Positions 28,949-36,294 of a stretch of DNA of 64,000 bases are shown here, in pieces. Location: positions 3,142,501-3,206,500 of the forward strand of contig NZ_QHJE01000001.1 in the NCBI RefSeq assembly GCF_013626205.1, given 5' to 3'. The translations under genes were made by a program, and so were the position numbers. Origin of the DNA: Hyphomicrobium methylovorum. GTDB taxonomy: Bacteria; Pseudomonadota; Alphaproteobacteria; Rhizobiales; Hyphomicrobiaceae. The notes under the pieces are model-generated. The model was not told the origin of the DNA. It was given only the letters and a program-made list of their open reading frames with translations, and searched no databases. Position 1 is the first letter of the stretch. Every line of letters begins with the position of its first letter.

Positions 28949-29280
28949 TTACACAACTTGCGCGCTTTTTTGATCGTTGAACCGCAAAGCTCCGGCTGGC
29001 CTTGGCAGCAGTCTTCCGTCAGGAACGTCAGCATTTGGCGAACCTTGTCGAAATGTACGGCGTAGCGGATGTAGCGGCCGACCCGCGTCGCGTGGATGAG
29101 GCCCGCACGGTCTAGTTCCTTCAAATGAAAGGAAGCGCCGGTTGGCGTTGCGCCGACGGCATCGGCAATCTCTCCAGCGGGCAGGCCCGACGGTCCTTCC
29201 CTCACCAGAAGGCGGAAGATGGCCAAGCGCTGGTCGTGTGCCAGTGCGGCAAGACAGGTGACGGCGTCTCTACTGTTCAT
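28945..29280 (-). CDS. arsR: ArsR-family arsenic-responsive repressor
   Basis: 111 residues with the winged HTH GLPAGEIADAVGATPTGASFHLKELDRAGLI. A C-terminal cysteine set, Cys91-Cys92 and Cys99 (TEDCCQGQPELCG), is the expected As(III) site for the type of ArsR found with Acr3 operons in Rhizobia. The ATG is at 29280, only 6 bp from the predicted -10 box, so the transcript is probably leaderless. It autoregulates via the palindrome at 29287-29310. Confidence 0.95.
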   Translation of the reverse strand: MNSRDAVTCLAALAHDQRLAIFRLLVREGPSGLPAGEIADAVGATPTGASFHLKELDRAGLIHATRVGRYIRYAVHFDKVRQMLTFLTEDCCQGQPELCGSTIKKARKLCK

Positions 29281-29286
29281 GAAGTT

Positions 29287-29314
29287 ATATTACAAAAATT
29301 ATTGTAATATGCAA
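29287..29314 (-). promoter_or_regulatory. arsR promoter with overlapping perfect palindromic operator
   Basis: On the minus strand, TTGCAT and TAATAT are separated by 16 bp, and the start codon is 6 bp past the -10. The operator is the perfect inverted repeat ATATTACAA-AAATTA-TTGTAATAT at 29287-29310 and covers the -10 and most of the spacer, so ArsR binding would block RNA polymerase. Confidence 0.75.
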
Positions 29315-29588
29315 GTGTTTTAAGGGGGGGGCTGCATCCCCAATGCGGGGAAATCAGTCGCCGGTCATGGCATCCAACCGCGATATCCGGGGCGTACAGC
29401 CGAGTGCGGTAAGAAATGCTGTGACCGCCGAACTCGATTTTTGCCAGCAACTCGATATGAAGCATTGCTAATGCATGCGCCGCCGCGCGCGAACTCGCGC
29501 GGATTATCGAAGCTCGTGAGTTCCGTCACGATACCGTCGCAGCTCTTGCTGTGAAGCGTTCGGGTGCTGCCTGCATTGTGCTTATATA

Positions 29589-29825
29589 TCACCCGTTCCC
29601 GCCCGTCGCGGAGCCAAGTTCGACTGCGTACTCATCGAAGATGTCCACAAGCGCTTCTTGGTACAAATCTTCGTAGAGGCTGAGCGACTGCGCATAGAGC
29701 GGGTCCGGTGTGCCATTGGCCATGCGGTCTTCGTGCTCGGCTGTCCGTTCGGCCATGATTTGCTCATGAACAGATCTCAACTCTTCAACGGCTCGGGCGT
29801 ACTTCTGTTCGGGTGTCTCAATCAC
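29589..29825 (-). CDS. Small unknown protein, 78 residues
   Basis: It starts with ATG at 29825, overlapping the stop of the gene upstream (ATGA), which supports it as real. It is acidic and helical (EQKYARAVEELRSVHEQIMAER, then DPLYAQSLSLYEDLYQEALV). No family recognised. Confidence 0.5.
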   Translation of the reverse strand: MIETPEQKYARAVEELRSVHEQIMAERTAEHEDRMANGTPDPLYAQSLSLYEDLYQEALVDIFDEYAVELGSATGGNG

Positions 29826-30229
29826 AGCGTCTCTCCAAGATATCCGCCCGAGTGGCGGTATGTGTTGCGCACCGTATCGATGGCGCGGCCATGCTCTTCG
29901 CGTGCAATACCGATTGCGCCATCGCGTTTGATCTCTGCGGCGCGGAATGCTTCGCGATAGACCGCTTCGGCGGCTTCGATGGCATCAGGGTCACCCACGG
30001 CGAAGGTCCGGCCACTGCCATCGCAGCCCCATGACGACGGAACTGTGCGGAGCGCTTCGCGGCGCTTGGCATACGCGCTTAGAACGTCGTGGGCGAACGT
30101 GCGCTCGGCTTCCGCGCGACGGAACGTGTGCAGCTTGTCCGCTTCGGCTCGTGCATCGCGATACTTTTGCGAGTGCTCGCGGTGCAGCGCCTCGATATCG
30201 TGCGGGGCGATCTCTTCGACCAAAGACAT
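29822..30229 (-). CDS. Unknown helical protein, 135 residues
   Basis: It starts at the ATG 30229, which has a good GGAGAG ribosome site; the frame extends to 30280 without better support. It is charged and probably coiled-coil (ALHREHSQKYRDARAEADKL, FRRAEAERTFAHDVLSAYAK). It overlaps the 78-residue gene by 4 bp, so the two form a small operon. Function unknown. Confidence 0.55.
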   Translation of the reverse strand: MSLVEEIAPHDIEALHREHSQKYRDARAEADKLHTFRRAEAERTFAHDVLSAYAKRREALRTVPSSWGCDGSGRTFAVGDPDAIEAAEAVYREAFRAAEIKRDGAIGIAREEHGRAIDTVRNTYRHSGGYLGETL

Positions 30230-30471
30230 TTTCGGCTCTCCGGGGTTAATCCGGAGAATCTTGCACGGGTAAATTGTCAATGCCGCAGAATGTTATGGAA
30301 ATTCGGGTTGCGGTAATCGCCGCCGGAATTAACTGACCGGTTATTTCGGAATAGCGGCCGGAAATAGAAGTGGGGGCATTTTCGAATTTTTCCGCCGGAA
30401 TTTTCGGCTGAATTTTTGCGACGGCGCGAAAGAGACAAAGCCTGGAATTGTTATCAGGAATGCCGTTCGGC

Positions 30472-30496
30472 GGGGGTCCGGGGGTAGGGTGCCGGG
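30472..30496 (+). other. G-quadruplex-type motif
   Basis: Four G-runs on the plus strand: G5-TCC-G5-TA-G3-TGCC-G3 within 25 bases. This satisfies the usual G3+N1-7 pattern. It is in the noncoding stretch between the small unknown operon and the resolvase. Confidence 0.5.
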
Positions 30497-30590
30497 TAGA
30501 TTTGGCCCGCAGACCACCACGGCGAGGGAAGGTATCGAACGGAATAGTTCGAGGGGCAAATAGCTAGTGCGAATTGTGTCTTTAGGCCCT

Positions 30591-30647
30591 CCCCAATTGG
30601 GATATGACAAAACTGCCCCAATTAAATGGTATATTGCAATATGGGGC
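30591..30647. promoter_or_regulatory. Possible resolvase binding (res-like) region
   Basis: The palindrome CCCAATTGGG at 30592-30601, then GCCCCAATT at 30615-30623 facing ATGGGGC at 30641-30647, and the perfect 12-mer palindrome ATATTGCAATAT at 30631-30642. ATATTGCAAT recurs at 30691-30700 overlapping the start codon of the resolvase. Resolvases often bind such sites next to their own gene; this is inference. Confidence 0.35.
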
Positions 30648-30698
30648 GAATTAGCGCATCTATCTTAGATGCTATTGGTTCATTTGAGGGATATTGCA

Positions 30699-31253
30699 AT
30701 GAAAATTGGATATGCACGAACCTCCACAATGGAGCAGGAAGCCGGGCTCGAAGCTCAAATTCGGGATTTGCAGGCAGCCGGCTGTGACCGGATATACGAT
30801 GAGAAGGTGAGCAGCGTCGCTAAGCGCCCGCAGCTCGATAAGGTGCTGGCGATGGTGCGGCCAGGCGATGTGGTCGTGGTAACGAAGCTCGATCGCTTGG
30901 CTCGCAACGTCCAGCACATGGGTCAGATCATTACGCAGATCGAACGCGAGGGCGCTGGGCTGCAAATCCTAAATCTCGGTATCGATACGACGACGCCAAC
31001 GGGCAAGCTGATGCTGAACATCATGGGGAGTGTGGCGCAGTTCGAGCGCGAGATGATGCTCGAACGCCAGCGCGAGGGCATCGCCAAAGCGAAGGCTGAG
31101 GGCAAATACAAGGGCCGCAAGCCCCTCTCGGCAGATATCGTGGCCAAGATCCTCGAATTGGATACTGCGGAGCATGGGGCCACGTTTATTGCCCGCAAAG
31201 TCGGCATTGGCCGAAGCTCGGTTTATCGGGTGATCGAAGAAAATGGCGCGTAA
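30699..31253 (+). CDS. Serine recombinase (resolvase/invertase family)
   Basis: 184 residues from the ATG at 30699 with ribosome site GAGGG. The catalytic N-terminal domain has MKIGYARTSTMEQ with the nucleophilic Ser at residue 9, and VVVVTKLDRLARNVQ around 66-80 with the conserved Arg residues. The resolvase DE helix follows (TPTGKLMLNIMGSVAQFEREMMLERQREG), and the C-terminus is a HTH_7 (ATFIARKVGIGRSSVYRVI). It is Tn3-resolvase size. It could resolve island multimers or be part of a lost transposon; no terminal repeats were found. Confidence 0.92.
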   Translation: MKIGYARTSTMEQEAGLEAQIRDLQAAGCDRIYDEKVSSVAKRPQLDKVLAMVRPGDVVVVTKLDRLARNVQHMGQIITQIEREGAGLQILNLGIDTTTPTGKLMLNIMGSVAQFEREMMLERQREGIAKAKAEGKYKGRKPLSADIVAKILELDTAEHGATFIARKVGIGRSSVYRVIEENGA

Positions 31254-31785
31254 TTAAATGTCGTTCTCATAATTTATTTTGTAATAAATGAAATGTCGCC
31301 CATGCAGATGCAATTAAACGGCATTCACGGGTTTGGTCGCATATTGCGCGGTGAGGGTCGCCACTTTTCGCGAGCGAAATTCCCAGAATTCAGATCGAGG
31401 TCGAAATAAACCGACGCGAAAATACAATTAAATTATTAGCGACGGATATCAGCGGTGTAATTGAAAACCCGTCCAATATAACTATTCCTAAATCTCAAAT
31501 TGTAGTCGCATATGCAATACTACTCCCGGATTTCCTCCCAGGTCGATTTCCATAATGAAAAATAGGCTGCACTTGGCGCGGGAAGGTCGGGAGCAAACCG
31601 GGAGAAAAATATACGTCCAAATCAATGCCTTATATTTCGCCCGGGAGAGCCGGGAGGTCCCGGGAGGTAAGTGCCGTACCTTCCCTCCCGCCCCGGGGGG
31701 CTTATCCCCCGGGAAGGGCGGGAAGGGTGTTGTTTAAGGTGGGTGAAATAGGCCACCGATCTTATCTGCTCGATGACCTTCGCAG
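31254..31785. other. Noncoding region (532 bp) between resolvase and primase-helicase gene
   Basis: It is AT-rich in the first 260 bp (for example around 31260-31300 and 31420-31500) and then switches to a CGGGAG-repeat region and a strong G/C hairpin. No coding sequence is supported. It is the best candidate for a replication origin of the element, being next to the rep-type gene. Confidence 0.45.
31523..31724. repeat. Iteron-like cluster of CGGGA(G/A) hexamers
   Basis: Ten copies were found by eye: plus strand at 31579, 31588, 31599, 31642, 31651, 31661, 31710 and 31719; minus strand (CTCCCG) at 31523 and 31685. Within groups the spacing is 9-11 bp, about one helical turn. The last four lie in an imperfect hairpin with CCCGCCC/GGGCGGG and CGGGGG/CCCCCG arms (31687-31722). 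Confidence 0.6.
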
Positions 31786-33819
31786 TTAGCCTGGTAAGCT
31801 CCAATACCAGCCGCGGTCTGTTTTCTCAGCATAGGCGCAAAGGGATTTTTTCTCCCCAGGCTGGAATGCCGCCCGCTCGTTAATCCGGTTCGTGGCCGAC
31901 TTAATTGCGGCATCTCTTTCCTCGACCGTGGCATGGCGTTCCGTGGGCACAAGCTCGCTTGCGAGGATCCGAGATGCCACCGCCTTGTCTGGCCTTACAG
32001 CGCCAAGGTTGCGTAGCGCTGCTCCGATATGTGTCGGGTGGTACGGATCACGCTCGATCTGCGCCGCTCGCACCTCTTCCGGTGTGATAAGCCCAAACAC
32101 CAGCGCCGGGCCACAAGGCCGCCCCCGCAGGTGCCACGGCTTGGCAGACATAGCGAATGAGCGATGCTTCAATACAGAAACATCGGCGGTTCTGGTCACC
32201 GGGTCACCCTCGACCAAAATCATGCTGTCGCAGTTGCCTTTGATGCTCGATGTGCCGCGCCCGGTTTTGGATGCGCCGTCCTTATCGGAATTATGGTGGA
32301 CCGTAACCACCGCACAGCCGTAGCGTTCGATAAGGCCACGGCAGAATTTGGCGAACAGTGCGCCGCTTTCGGTGTCGTTCTCCTTGCCGTCAAGCATGGT
32401 CGTGAACGTCTCTAGTGCGATGAGCGCCGGCCGTTCTCCGGTTGCATCAATCTGAGCGACGAATTCTTCTTGCTCGGCCACACTCCACAGCACCGGGGCG
32501 GGCATAGCGAAGAATGGGAACGTGCCCGTGATGCTTCGCCCCTCGCGCCATGCTTGCCGTCGTTCCTGCATGACGTTGGCAAGCCCTTCGAGCGACGCAT
32601 AAAACACGGGGCCGCTGCGGTTGGGCATGGTTCCGAACGCTGTCTTCACGCCTGCGGCCACCGAGAAGCAAAGATCGGCAAGGATAAAAGTTTTGAAGCT
32701 ACCGCTCTCGCCAACGACAACGCAGATTGTCCGATCTTCAACTAGGTTATCGACTAACCAGATTGGTGGTGGAATGGCGTCCATCTCGTTTTCACGAATG
32801 GGCTTGAAGCGGGATGCCTTTCCCTGTGCAGTGCTCGATACCGGAGACGTGGCCGCCTGCACGTTCGAAGCGAGATGGCCGAATGCGTCCTGCGACGATG
32901 GCAGGGCATCGCAGCCGATGTCGTTCTCGCGCGATTTGCTGGCATTGATCACCTTGACGGCTAAGTCATCCACCTCCCAAGGCGGCACGCATTGGTCGTT
33001 GAAATGATCGAGCATCAAGCGATGTACAGTTTCCGGGGAGCATCCTAGATCGAGGCCGACATTGGCCACCTGAAGCGTTCGAGCGTCACCGTGCTGCCCT
33101 TCGATAGCAACTTCGCTGCGTGCGACCAGGCCACCGAGGTGCTGTGTGAAGCGCTCGATATGGCGAGGGTGATCAATCTCGACGCCCGCGGCGGCCCTGC
33201 GCTTCTCCGCGAGCTTGACGGGCACGGTGGCCACGCCGCAGAGCACATTGTCGGCTGCATAGGGTCCAGCCCAACGACCCATGATCTCTTCCAGCATGAC
33301 GATCTGCGGCGCGGCCGGGTCCTTCATGTGCATCGTGCCAGCGAGGCGCATCACACGAGACGGATTGCAAACCGAGGGGTCGGTGCCGTAGTTCGCTGCG
33401 AGCCGAAGCTGCGCCGGTTTGAACGCGTCGGGTGGCAGACCATCAACGAGCCAATATGCGTGCCATCGAATATCGCTGCGCTTTACGATGAAGGACGGCG
33501 GGCAGTGCCAGCGGCTTGGCATCGGTACGTCGTCGCCATCAATGAAGAGAGCGCGGGTGCCGCTAATCGAGGCATCATTTTGGCCGCCCTCATTGACGAC
33601 GACAAAGACGCCATAGCCTTCCCGCTGCGCCGCTTCGATCTCTGGCCAAAGATCCTCGACCGTGCCGAACAGATTGCGAGGGGTGAATTCGCCTTTTTGA
33701 CTATCATGCAGGAGTCGAAAGTCGCACGGGTAATCGGCGGCGCCGGTCAAAAGCTCGATATGCTGAATGGCGAGGCCGATATCTGGCTTGACGATTTGGG
33801 CAGGCTCTATTAGATTCAT
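31786..33819 (-). CDS. Primase-helicase replication protein (RepB-like primase plus RecA/AAA_25 ATPase)
   Basis: 677 residues with ATG at 33819 and ribosome site AAAGGA. The N-terminal ~220 residues resemble RepB-type primase: the catalytic FIDGDDVP is preceded by VFVVVNEGGQND, then SPPSF-type VKRSDIRWHAYWLVDG and NPSRVMRLAGTMHMK. A linker leads to a RecA-like ATPase with Walker A GESGSFKT (about 370-377), a downstream ALIALETF strand, VVTVHHNSDKDG and RGTSSIKGNCDSMILVE. Such fusions replicate small mobile elements (phage satellites, ICEs, plasmids). It is the last gene of a minus-strand cluster of four. Confidence 0.85.
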   Translation of the reverse strand: MNLIEPAQIVKPDIGLAIQHIELLTGAADYPCDFRLLHDSQKGEFTPRNLFGTVEDLWPEIEAAQREGYGVFVVVNEGGQNDASISGTRALFIDGDDVPMPSRWHCPPSFIVKRSDIRWHAYWLVDGLPPDAFKPAQLRLAANYGTDPSVCNPSRVMRLAGTMHMKDPAAPQIVMLEEIMGRWAGPYAADNVLCGVATVPVKLAEKRRAAAGVEIDHPRHIERFTQHLGGLVARSEVAIEGQHGDARTLQVANVGLDLGCSPETVHRLMLDHFNDQCVPPWEVDDLAVKVINASKSRENDIGCDALPSSQDAFGHLASNVQAATSPVSSTAQGKASRFKPIRENEMDAIPPPIWLVDNLVEDRTICVVVGESGSFKTFILADLCFSVAAGVKTAFGTMPNRSGPVFYASLEGLANVMQERRQAWREGRSITGTFPFFAMPAPVLWSVAEQEEFVAQIDATGERPALIALETFTTMLDGKENDTESGALFAKFCRGLIERYGCAVVTVHHNSDKDGASKTGRGTSSIKGNCDSMILVEGDPVTRTADVSVLKHRSFAMSAKPWHLRGRPCGPALVFGLITPEEVRAAQIERDPYHPTHIGAALRNLGAVRPDKAVASRILASELVPTERHATVEERDAAIKSATNRINERAAFQPGEKKSLCAYAEKTDRGWYWSLPG

Positions 33820-33853
33820 AATACAATCCTTTGGATGGGGTTGTCACTAATTC

Positions 33854-33890
33854 GGCTCGCATCGGTGGGGAAACTGATGCGAGCCTTTTT
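33854..33890 (+). terminator. Perfect hairpin with T-tract, plus-strand orientation
   Basis: A 10 bp stem GGCTCGCATC / GATGCGAGCC with a 12-base loop, followed by TTTTT. The neighbouring genes are on the minus strand, so it would stop antisense transcription or is a structured intergenic element. Confidence 0.5.
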
Positions 33891-33893
33891 CAT

Positions 33894-34268
33894 TTACTTG
33901 GTCCGTTTGATACTTTCGAGCTCTGCTAGGTCCTTTGCCTGCAGCTTTCGCCGCACTGCGAGCGAATAGGGCGTGGACAATATCTGATCCATGATGCTCT
34001 CCCAATGCGCGAACATTTCTGGATGGCTTGCAAAGAAAGCGCAGTCGCGAAGCTCGCCCATTTCGATTATTCGATATCCAGCGACCCCCTCGCCGGGGCG
34101 TGCGTGCATGTGCGCCGCAAGGAATGATGTTGGCGCGACTTGCGCCTCGATTCTCAAATAGTTTTTTGTAATCTGAGATTCTGGCGGTAGGCCCTTTGGG
34201 TATCGCGAATATGCGAACATGCCTATTAAGGGATTGCCGCCAGGCGGCATTGATGATATTCGAGACAT
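33894..34268 (-). CDS. Unknown island protein, 124 residues
   Basis: It starts with ATG at 34268 and ribosome site AAGGAAG; the frame reaches 34367 but overlaps the upstream gene without support. It contains GYRIIEMGELRDCAFFASHPEMFAHWESIM, which looks folded but matches no family I recognise. It precedes the primase-helicase gene on the same strand by 74 bp. Confidence 0.5.
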   Translation of the reverse strand: MSRISSMPPGGNPLIGMFAYSRYPKGLPPESQITKNYLRIEAQVAPTSFLAAHMHARPGEGVAGYRIIEMGELRDCAFFASHPEMFAHWESIMDQILSTPYSLAVRRKLQAKDLAELESIKRTK

Positions 34269-34335
34269 TGCAACACTTCCTTTTCTGACGCTATTGCGCC
34301 ACCCCCGATTGCCGTCGAGGGTGGCGTTTTCAACT

Positions 34336-35205
34336 TCACGGACCGAACACATCGAAGTCGTGACCATCCGGCATGGTCGGCTTCAGATCTTCGCCACTGC
34401 GTTCGCCATGTGCCCATTCCCGCGGTGAGAGCGGCCACCCATGTGGGTTGCCCTGTGCGTTCGCGGCAGCGATCTCAGCATCCGTCCAGACGTGGGGTGC
34501 TGCCGGTGTGAATTCTTCGCGCTGTTCGTCTGCCTCGATGGCCGGCTTGGCCATGCGTACGCTATCGTCAGCGAGCAGCTGTTCTCCTGCTTCCTTCACG
34601 TTGGTGGCCCAGAAGTCAGCGAGGCCAGCGTTCCACCCTTGCACCTGGTGGTACTTGATCTCCGGGAGCGTTGCGCCGTGCTTACGGATGATCATAAACA
34701 GCGCGTGGCCGAGCATCTTAGTGACCGAGCCTGGGTAAAGGACCGGCGGTTTCGCGCCAAACTCGGACTGCCACGAAATAGCAATCGGCTCGGCCGTCGC
34801 TTCTAGCAGTTTGATCTCGCGAATGACGGCTTCGAACTGCGCTTCGATGCGTGCTGCGATTGGCGGTAGCGCCTCCAATGCCTTCCTTGTCTTTCGCTTT
34901 AGGTGTCGCGTTCGCTGTAGCTTTTCTTTATCCCGTTCAGCCTGCGCTTCCGTGCGTAGGATCTGTTCCGCTCGTTCGGTCAGTGGCAACTGCTCTTTCG
35001 CTGCCGCTATCTCAGCACGCAATGTGCCGACTTCGGCTAACGCGATGCCATCGCCTTGGCGAATCTCCAATGCAAGCGAGAGAATGCGTTGACCTTTAGT
35101 CTCGATATCTTTGCGCAATGCGGCGACTTCGGCAGCGCAACGATCCGCTTCTGATACGAGCCCGGCGACGATATCTGCGGGCGTTTTCTTTTCAGATGTC
35201 TTCAC
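34336..35205 (-). CDS. Unknown island protein with coiled coil
   Basis: 289 residues. Residues about 20-130 are a long charged coiled coil (AEVAALRKDIETKGQRILSL, AEIAAAKEQLPLTERAEQIL, LKRKTRKALEALPPIAARIE). The C-terminal half is globular, with LPEIKYHQVQGWNAGLADFW. It overlaps the upstream gene by 4 bp (ATGA), so it is translationally coupled. Function unknown; it belongs to the replication-side cluster. Confidence 0.6.
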   Translation of the reverse strand: MKTSEKKTPADIVAGLVSEADRCAAEVAALRKDIETKGQRILSLALEIRQGDGIALAEVGTLRAEIAAAKEQLPLTERAEQILRTEAQAERDKEKLQRTRHLKRKTRKALEALPPIAARIEAQFEAVIREIKLLEATAEPIAISWQSEFGAKPPVLYPGSVTKMLGHALFMIIRKHGATLPEIKYHQVQGWNAGLADFWATNVKEAGEQLLADDSVRMAKPAIEADEQREEFTPAAPHVWTDAEIAAANAQGNPHGWPLSPREWAHGERSGEDLKPTMPDGHDFDVFGP

Positions 35206-35453
35206 GGGCTATTCTCCGTTTCGATGAGCACCGCGACGCGATTTAACCGGCGCGCGACGGCAATTAAATTATCCATATTGAATGTGAGATCGAGCGTCTG
35301 CTCGACTGCATCGGCCGCATATAGCTTGACGGTCGAATTAGCTGCGGATTTCCACGGCCAATCGTGACGATTGGCCAAGCGGATCACGGTGTCATTGGAG
35401 AGTGCCGTTAACTCGCATATCGCCGGTACTCTCAACCAGATACGGCATGGCAT
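35202..35453 (-). CDS. Small HTH-like protein
   Basis: 83 residues from ATG 35453 (alternative ATG at 35516 gives 104). The segment WLRVPAICELTALSNDTVIRLANRHDWPWK resembles a helix-turn-helix of the AlpA/terminase-small type. The stop overlaps the next gene. Ribosome sites are weak at both starts. It may regulate the minus-strand cluster. Confidence 0.5.
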   Translation of the reverse strand: MPCRIWLRVPAICELTALSNDTVIRLANRHDWPWKSAANSTVKLYAADAVEQTLDLTFNMDNLIAVARRLNRVAVLIETENSP

Positions 35454-35593
35454 TGTTAAATCTCGAAAAAGCGTAAATGCTAATTGAGGTTTACCATCTT
35501 TACATTGCTCATGCAATCGTATATGAGATATTTAATTGGTGCGAATTGAGCGGTAATTGTGCTGCACAATAACGATTAGAGTCAGGTGTTCAA

Positions 35594-35989
35594 ATGCCCA
35601 TATTCGAAGCGAAAGTAATTCCCACAAAGTCGAAGTTCACCAGCGAATTAAATCCATACGATCCAGACGATGCCGAGGAAATGAATCGTCGGGTCTTCGG
35701 TGCCGAATACCGCACGGACCGCCAAGGCAATCCGGTTGATGAATCGAGGGGCTCCGACGCGTTCTGGATCTCAGATGCCCAACTTCCACGGGACCCGCTG
35801 AGGGCACAGGAGCTTCAGCGGAAGATCCTTGAAACTGCGCGATCACATCTCGCGATGATCCGGCAGTACGGACCGACAGGGCACTGCGCGCCGTCGAGCC
35901 ACTTCTCATGGCAGTTCGACGCTGATCAGGAGCGCGACCGCATCCAGGCGTTACGTGCCGTTGCTGGATTGAAGCCGCTGCCGATCTGA
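35594..35989 (+). CDS. Unknown island protein, 131 residues
   Basis: It runs divergently from the HTH-like gene and ends with a terminator at 36064. It is hydrophilic, with ELNPYDPDDAEEMNRRVFG and DPLRAQELQRKILETARSHLAM. No family recognised. Confidence 0.5.
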   Translation: MPIFEAKVIPTKSKFTSELNPYDPDDAEEMNRRVFGAEYRTDRQGNPVDESRGSDAFWISDAQLPRDPLRAQELQRKILETARSHLAMIRQYGPTGHCAPSSHFSWQFDADQERDRIQALRAVAGLKPLPI

Positions 35990-36063
35990 TCGAGAAGGCC
36001 GCGCGAGCGGCCGATTGGATGCTCTGCCGGATTTCACCTCCCGTGGTTTGCCGGCATCGAGCG

Positions 36064-36098
36064 AGCCCGCTGCATCGACACAATGCGGCGGGCTTTTC
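36064..36098 (+). terminator. Rho-independent terminator after the 131-residue gene
   Basis: AGCCCGC-TGCAT, 7-base loop, ATGCG-GCGGGCT followed by TTTT; a 12 bp stem with one wobble pair. It isolates the downstream nuclease gene from upstream transcription. Confidence 0.75.
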
Positions 36099-36209
36099 TA
36101 TGCCAGCGTGACGTTCACGAGCGCGGAGCGGCTGCGGCGGATGCTTGCCAGATCGCAAAGCGTGCTCAGCCTGTCATTGAAGTCCACGGCATCAAGCGCT
36201 GTCACGCCG

Positions 36210-36249
36210 TGCGATAAGAATTTGTCGCATCATCCGCATGCGGTATAAT
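36210..36249 (+). promoter_or_regulatory. Strong promoter with overlapping inverted repeat for the nuclease gene
   Basis: TTGTCG at 36222 and a perfect -10 TATAAT at 36244 with a 16 bp spacer. The -35 is covered by an inverted repeat TGCGATAA-GAAT-TTGTCGCA (7 of 8 positions match), a possible operator. The predicted start is about 40 bp before the ATG. Confidence 0.65.
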
Positions 36250-36294
36250 AGGGAATAAAAAAATCGGCGTTTCCAGCGGGTGGGGGGCGGGAAA

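Larger units (their letters stand above)
30230..30698. other. Intergenic region (469 bp) upstream of resolvase
   Basis: No gene is supported. It contains a G-quadruplex-type run at 30472-30496 and, nearer the resolvase, a set of short inverted and direct repeats at 30591-30701 (see separate entries). The segment 30290-30420 is AT-rich with GGAATT/AATTCC-like words repeated. Confidence 0.45.
35990..36294. other. Intergenic region (305 bp) before the nuclease gene
   Basis: It contains the terminator and the promoter/operator described separately and the ribosome site GGGGCGGG at about 36284-36291. No gene is supported in it. Confidence 0.5.

Noticed and set aside
29365-29592. 75-residue frame between arsR and the small unknown operon
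   Set aside because: No ribosome site and a patchwork composition; I see only noncoding DNA here.
34266-34330. Hairpin CGCCACC...GGTGGCG as a terminator
   Set aside because: It lacks a convincing T-tract in the direction of the minus-strand genes and lies inside what is probably one transcript.
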